Positions 35,339-36,522 of a stretch of DNA of 36,522 bases are shown here, piece by piece. Made by a program: the position numbers and the translations under genes. Numbering within the stretch: the first letter of the stretch is position 1; every line of letters begins with the position of its first letter. The stretch is from the NCBI GenBank assembly GCA_902569185.1, contig CACFTH010000008.1, positions 1 to 36,522 of the forward strand, given 5' to 3'. The notes under the pieces are model-generated. The model was not told where the DNA came from. It made no database searches and saw only the letters and a list, made by a program, of their open reading frames with translations. Origin of the DNA: an uncultured Pelagibacteraceae bacterium (GTDB lineage: Bacteria > Pseudomonadota > Alphaproteobacteria > Pelagibacterales > Pelagibacteraceae).

Positions 35339-35398
35339 CGGTTAGGACAGATGGTTTTCAATCATCTAATCGGGGTTCGATTCCCCGTGGGACCGCCA
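35324..35398 (+). tRNA. tRNA-Glu (anticodon TTC), CCA encoded
   Basis: The 75-base cloverleaf has a 7-bp acceptor stem GGTCCCA/TGGGACC, a D-arm with GGTTAGGAC, and an anticodon stem GATGG/TCATC around loop TTTTCAA (anticodon TTC, reading GAA/GAG). The T-arm is CGGGG-TTCGATT-CCCCG. Discriminator G and CCA are encoded. recJ overlaps its first 15 bases in sense, and the O-antigen ligase-like gene overlaps its last 37 bases in antisense. No separate promoter is visible, so it may be processed from recJ mRNA or use a promoter inside recJ. Confidence 0.97.
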
Positions 35399-36522
35399 CT
35401 AAACTTTCCGGACAAAAAACTTGCCAAAATACCTAAGCTTAAAAATATAATTGTAGAGTTATTTGTTGTAAAAAAACTACCTGACGACTTTATAGGAAAA
35501 ATTTCCATTATAAAAATATATAAGAACGGGGAAAAAACATATTTATTATTTGAAATCAATAAAACTTTATAAGCTTTAAATAACACTGATATTACTAAAT
35601 ATATAAATATCAAGAAACCAATAATTCCAAGATCTGTTAGAACTTCTAAATAATAGTTATGTGGATGCATGTTACATGTAGTTCTTTCGTTAAGGCTTTC
35701 AATTTTTCTCTTAGGACAATTAAATCTAAAAGATTTAATACCTCCACCAAAATATTTATTTAATTTAAAAGTTCCAATACCAGCATCAAACTCATGTATG
35801 TAACTCGGTCTTTTATCATATATCAAATCTGAACCCATGCCTGATATTCTGTAGTTAATCAAAGAAAAAATTTTTCCTGAATGTTCAAAGAAGGTCTTAT
35901 AATACGCTTTTAGTTGAGTGCTGGAATTGATTGTAACAAATGTTAATAAAAAGGTGAAAATAAAAATATGAATTAAATATTTTTTTAAACTTTTATTTGC
36001 AATTAAAATTAAAAATATACTTATAAAAAATAATATTAAGGGCATTCTATTACCAGAAAAAATTATTGAAATTGTTATTAGAAAAAAAACCAAACTTAAA
36101 AAATAAATTTTTAAGGTAAGATTTTTAAATGAAGTGAACATTATAAAAGTGTAAAACAGAAATAGCGAGAATCTTTGTATAAATCCTCCTGCTATAGCTT
36201 CGTCTAGAAATGGACCTGTATATTTGTAAAGATAGGGACTTGTAAAGCCCAGCAAATCTTCGGAATTAAAAAATTGAAATATAATATCTATACTTACAAA
36301 AGATACTATAACCGAATAACTGTAAAAAATAATTTTATAATCAATTAATTGATTTTCAACTAACAATCTCATTGAAAAATAAAGAAAAAGATATCTTAAA
36401 AAAAGTATACTTTTATTTAATATGTAGTAATTACTTACATCTGAATTAAAAAAATTAATTTCAACAGTATTCAATATACTTGTGAACAAAATATACAAGA
36501 AAAAGAGAACCACAATTTTGTC
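35362..36522 (-). CDS. O-antigen ligase/polymerase-like membrane protein (5' end off window)
   Basis: Multi-spanning membrane protein of at least 386 residues; the frame stays open to the window edge, and a GTG at 36513 is only a possible start. About ten hydrophobic segments flank a hydrophilic loop. That loop contains FDAGIGTFKLNKYFGGGIKSFR and CNMHPHNYYLEVLTDLGIIGFLIF, the HPHNxYLxxxxxxGxxG pattern of the Wzy_C/O-antigen ligase superfamily. The role would be joining or polymerising surface glycans; ligase versus polymerase cannot be told. The C-terminus GGPTGNRTPIR is encoded by the antisense of tRNA-Glu and ends at a TGA inside it. Confidence 0.78.
   Translation of the reverse strand, partial: DKIVVLFFLYILFTSILNTVEINFFNSDVSNYYILNKSILFLRYLFLYFSMRLLVENQLIDYKIIFYSYSVIVSFVSIDIIFQFFNSEDLLGFTSPYLYKYTGPFLDEAIAGGFIQRFSLFLFYTFIMFTSFKNLTLKIYFLSLVFFLITISIIFSGNRMPLILFFISIFLILIANKSLKKYLIHIFIFTFLLTFVTINSSTQLKAYYKTFFEHSGKIFSLINYRISGMGSDLIYDKRPSYIHEFDAGIGTFKLNKYFGGGIKSFRFNCPKRKIESLNERTTCNMHPHNYYLEVLTDLGIIGFLIFIYLVISVLFKAYKVLLISNNKYVFSPFLYIFIMEIFPIKSSGSFFTTNNSTIIFLSLGILASFLSGKFSGGPTGNRTPIR

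Noticed and set aside
35362..35398. Idea that the GGPTGNRTPIR tail of the O-antigen ligase-like protein is an annotation artefact
   Set aside because: This peptide is the typical antisense translation of tRNA, but no earlier in-frame stop exists in the gene, so the ribosome would truly read into the tRNA complement. Kept as the real end and reported as an overlap.
35351..35572. Plus-strand frame running from tRNA-Glu
   Set aside because: Its beginning is translated tRNA sequence (RFPVGPP), a known artefact, and it is opposite the O-antigen ligase-like gene.
1..36522. CRISPR arrays, insertion sequences, prophage genes or rRNA
   Set aside because: I saw no regularly spaced repeats, transposase or integrase motifs, phage structural genes or rRNA sequence in reading through the window.

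Overview
The window is a dense, very AT-rich bacterial core-genome segment. Gene content, order and protein sequence point to a streamlined alphaproteobacterium, most likely SAR11 (Pelagibacterales). This is inference: there is no rRNA gene here. The evidence is alphaproteobacterial synteny (pyrB-pyrC'-plsY-topA; rpiB-glyA-nrdR-ribD-ribE-ribB-ribH-nusB; hppA, bamE, cytochrome bc1 chaperone, rpmF-plsX-ihfA-merR; acpS-lepB-rnc-recO), combined with almost no intergenic DNA, many 1-14 nt gene overlaps and lysine/asparagine/isoleucine-rich proteins. No stretch above 300 bases lacks a gene; the longest gaps are about 50-80 bases.

Layout. 1-518 (-): 5' part of panC. 554-2680 (+): galU and ugd (UDP-glucose to UDP-glucuronate). 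2684-9079 (-): a run transcribed ruvX, pyrB, pyrC-like, plsY, topA, ridA-like. 9133-14811 (+): gatCAB, acpS, lepB, rnc, recO. 14808-15794 (-): hemB. 15873-24426 (+): a 2OG-Fe(II) oxygenase-like gene, rpiB, glyA, nrdR, riboflavin genes, nusB and the proton pyrophosphatase hppA. 24438-24914 (-): bamE-like lipoprotein. 24891-27472 (+): cytochrome bc1 chaperone, rpmF, plsX, ihfA-like, merR-like, rpmG. 27475-27765 (-): chorismate mutase. 27808-35398 (+): ctaA, rplM-rpsI, argC, a lipoprotein, hom, glpX, recJ and tRNA-Glu. 35362-36522 (-): an O-antigen ligase-like membrane protein running off the window.

How the genes work together. Most are housekeeping: pyrimidine, riboflavin, heme, arginine, threonine/methionine, aromatic and pantothenate synthesis; phospholipid entry (plsX, plsY); tRNA-dependent amidation (gatCAB, with tRNA-Glu also present); RNA and DNA maintenance (rnc, recO, recJ, ruvX, topA); respiratory assembly (ctaA, bc1 chaperone) and proton pumping (hppA). 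galU/ugd at one end and the O-antigen ligase-like gene at the other relate to surface polysaccharide.

I found no clear new multi-gene system. The best second looks are structural: a tRNA-Glu gene covered at both ends by protein genes, divergent genes that overlap at their 5' ends, convergent genes with interlocked stop codons, a recurrent TATAA(A/C)-N6-ATG arrangement suggesting leaderless mRNAs, and several enzymes with altered key residues (dihydroorotase-like without HxH, RibB with a dead GTP cyclohydrolase II half, lumazine synthase His to Asn, NrdR zinc ribbon, IHF-like Pro to Phe).
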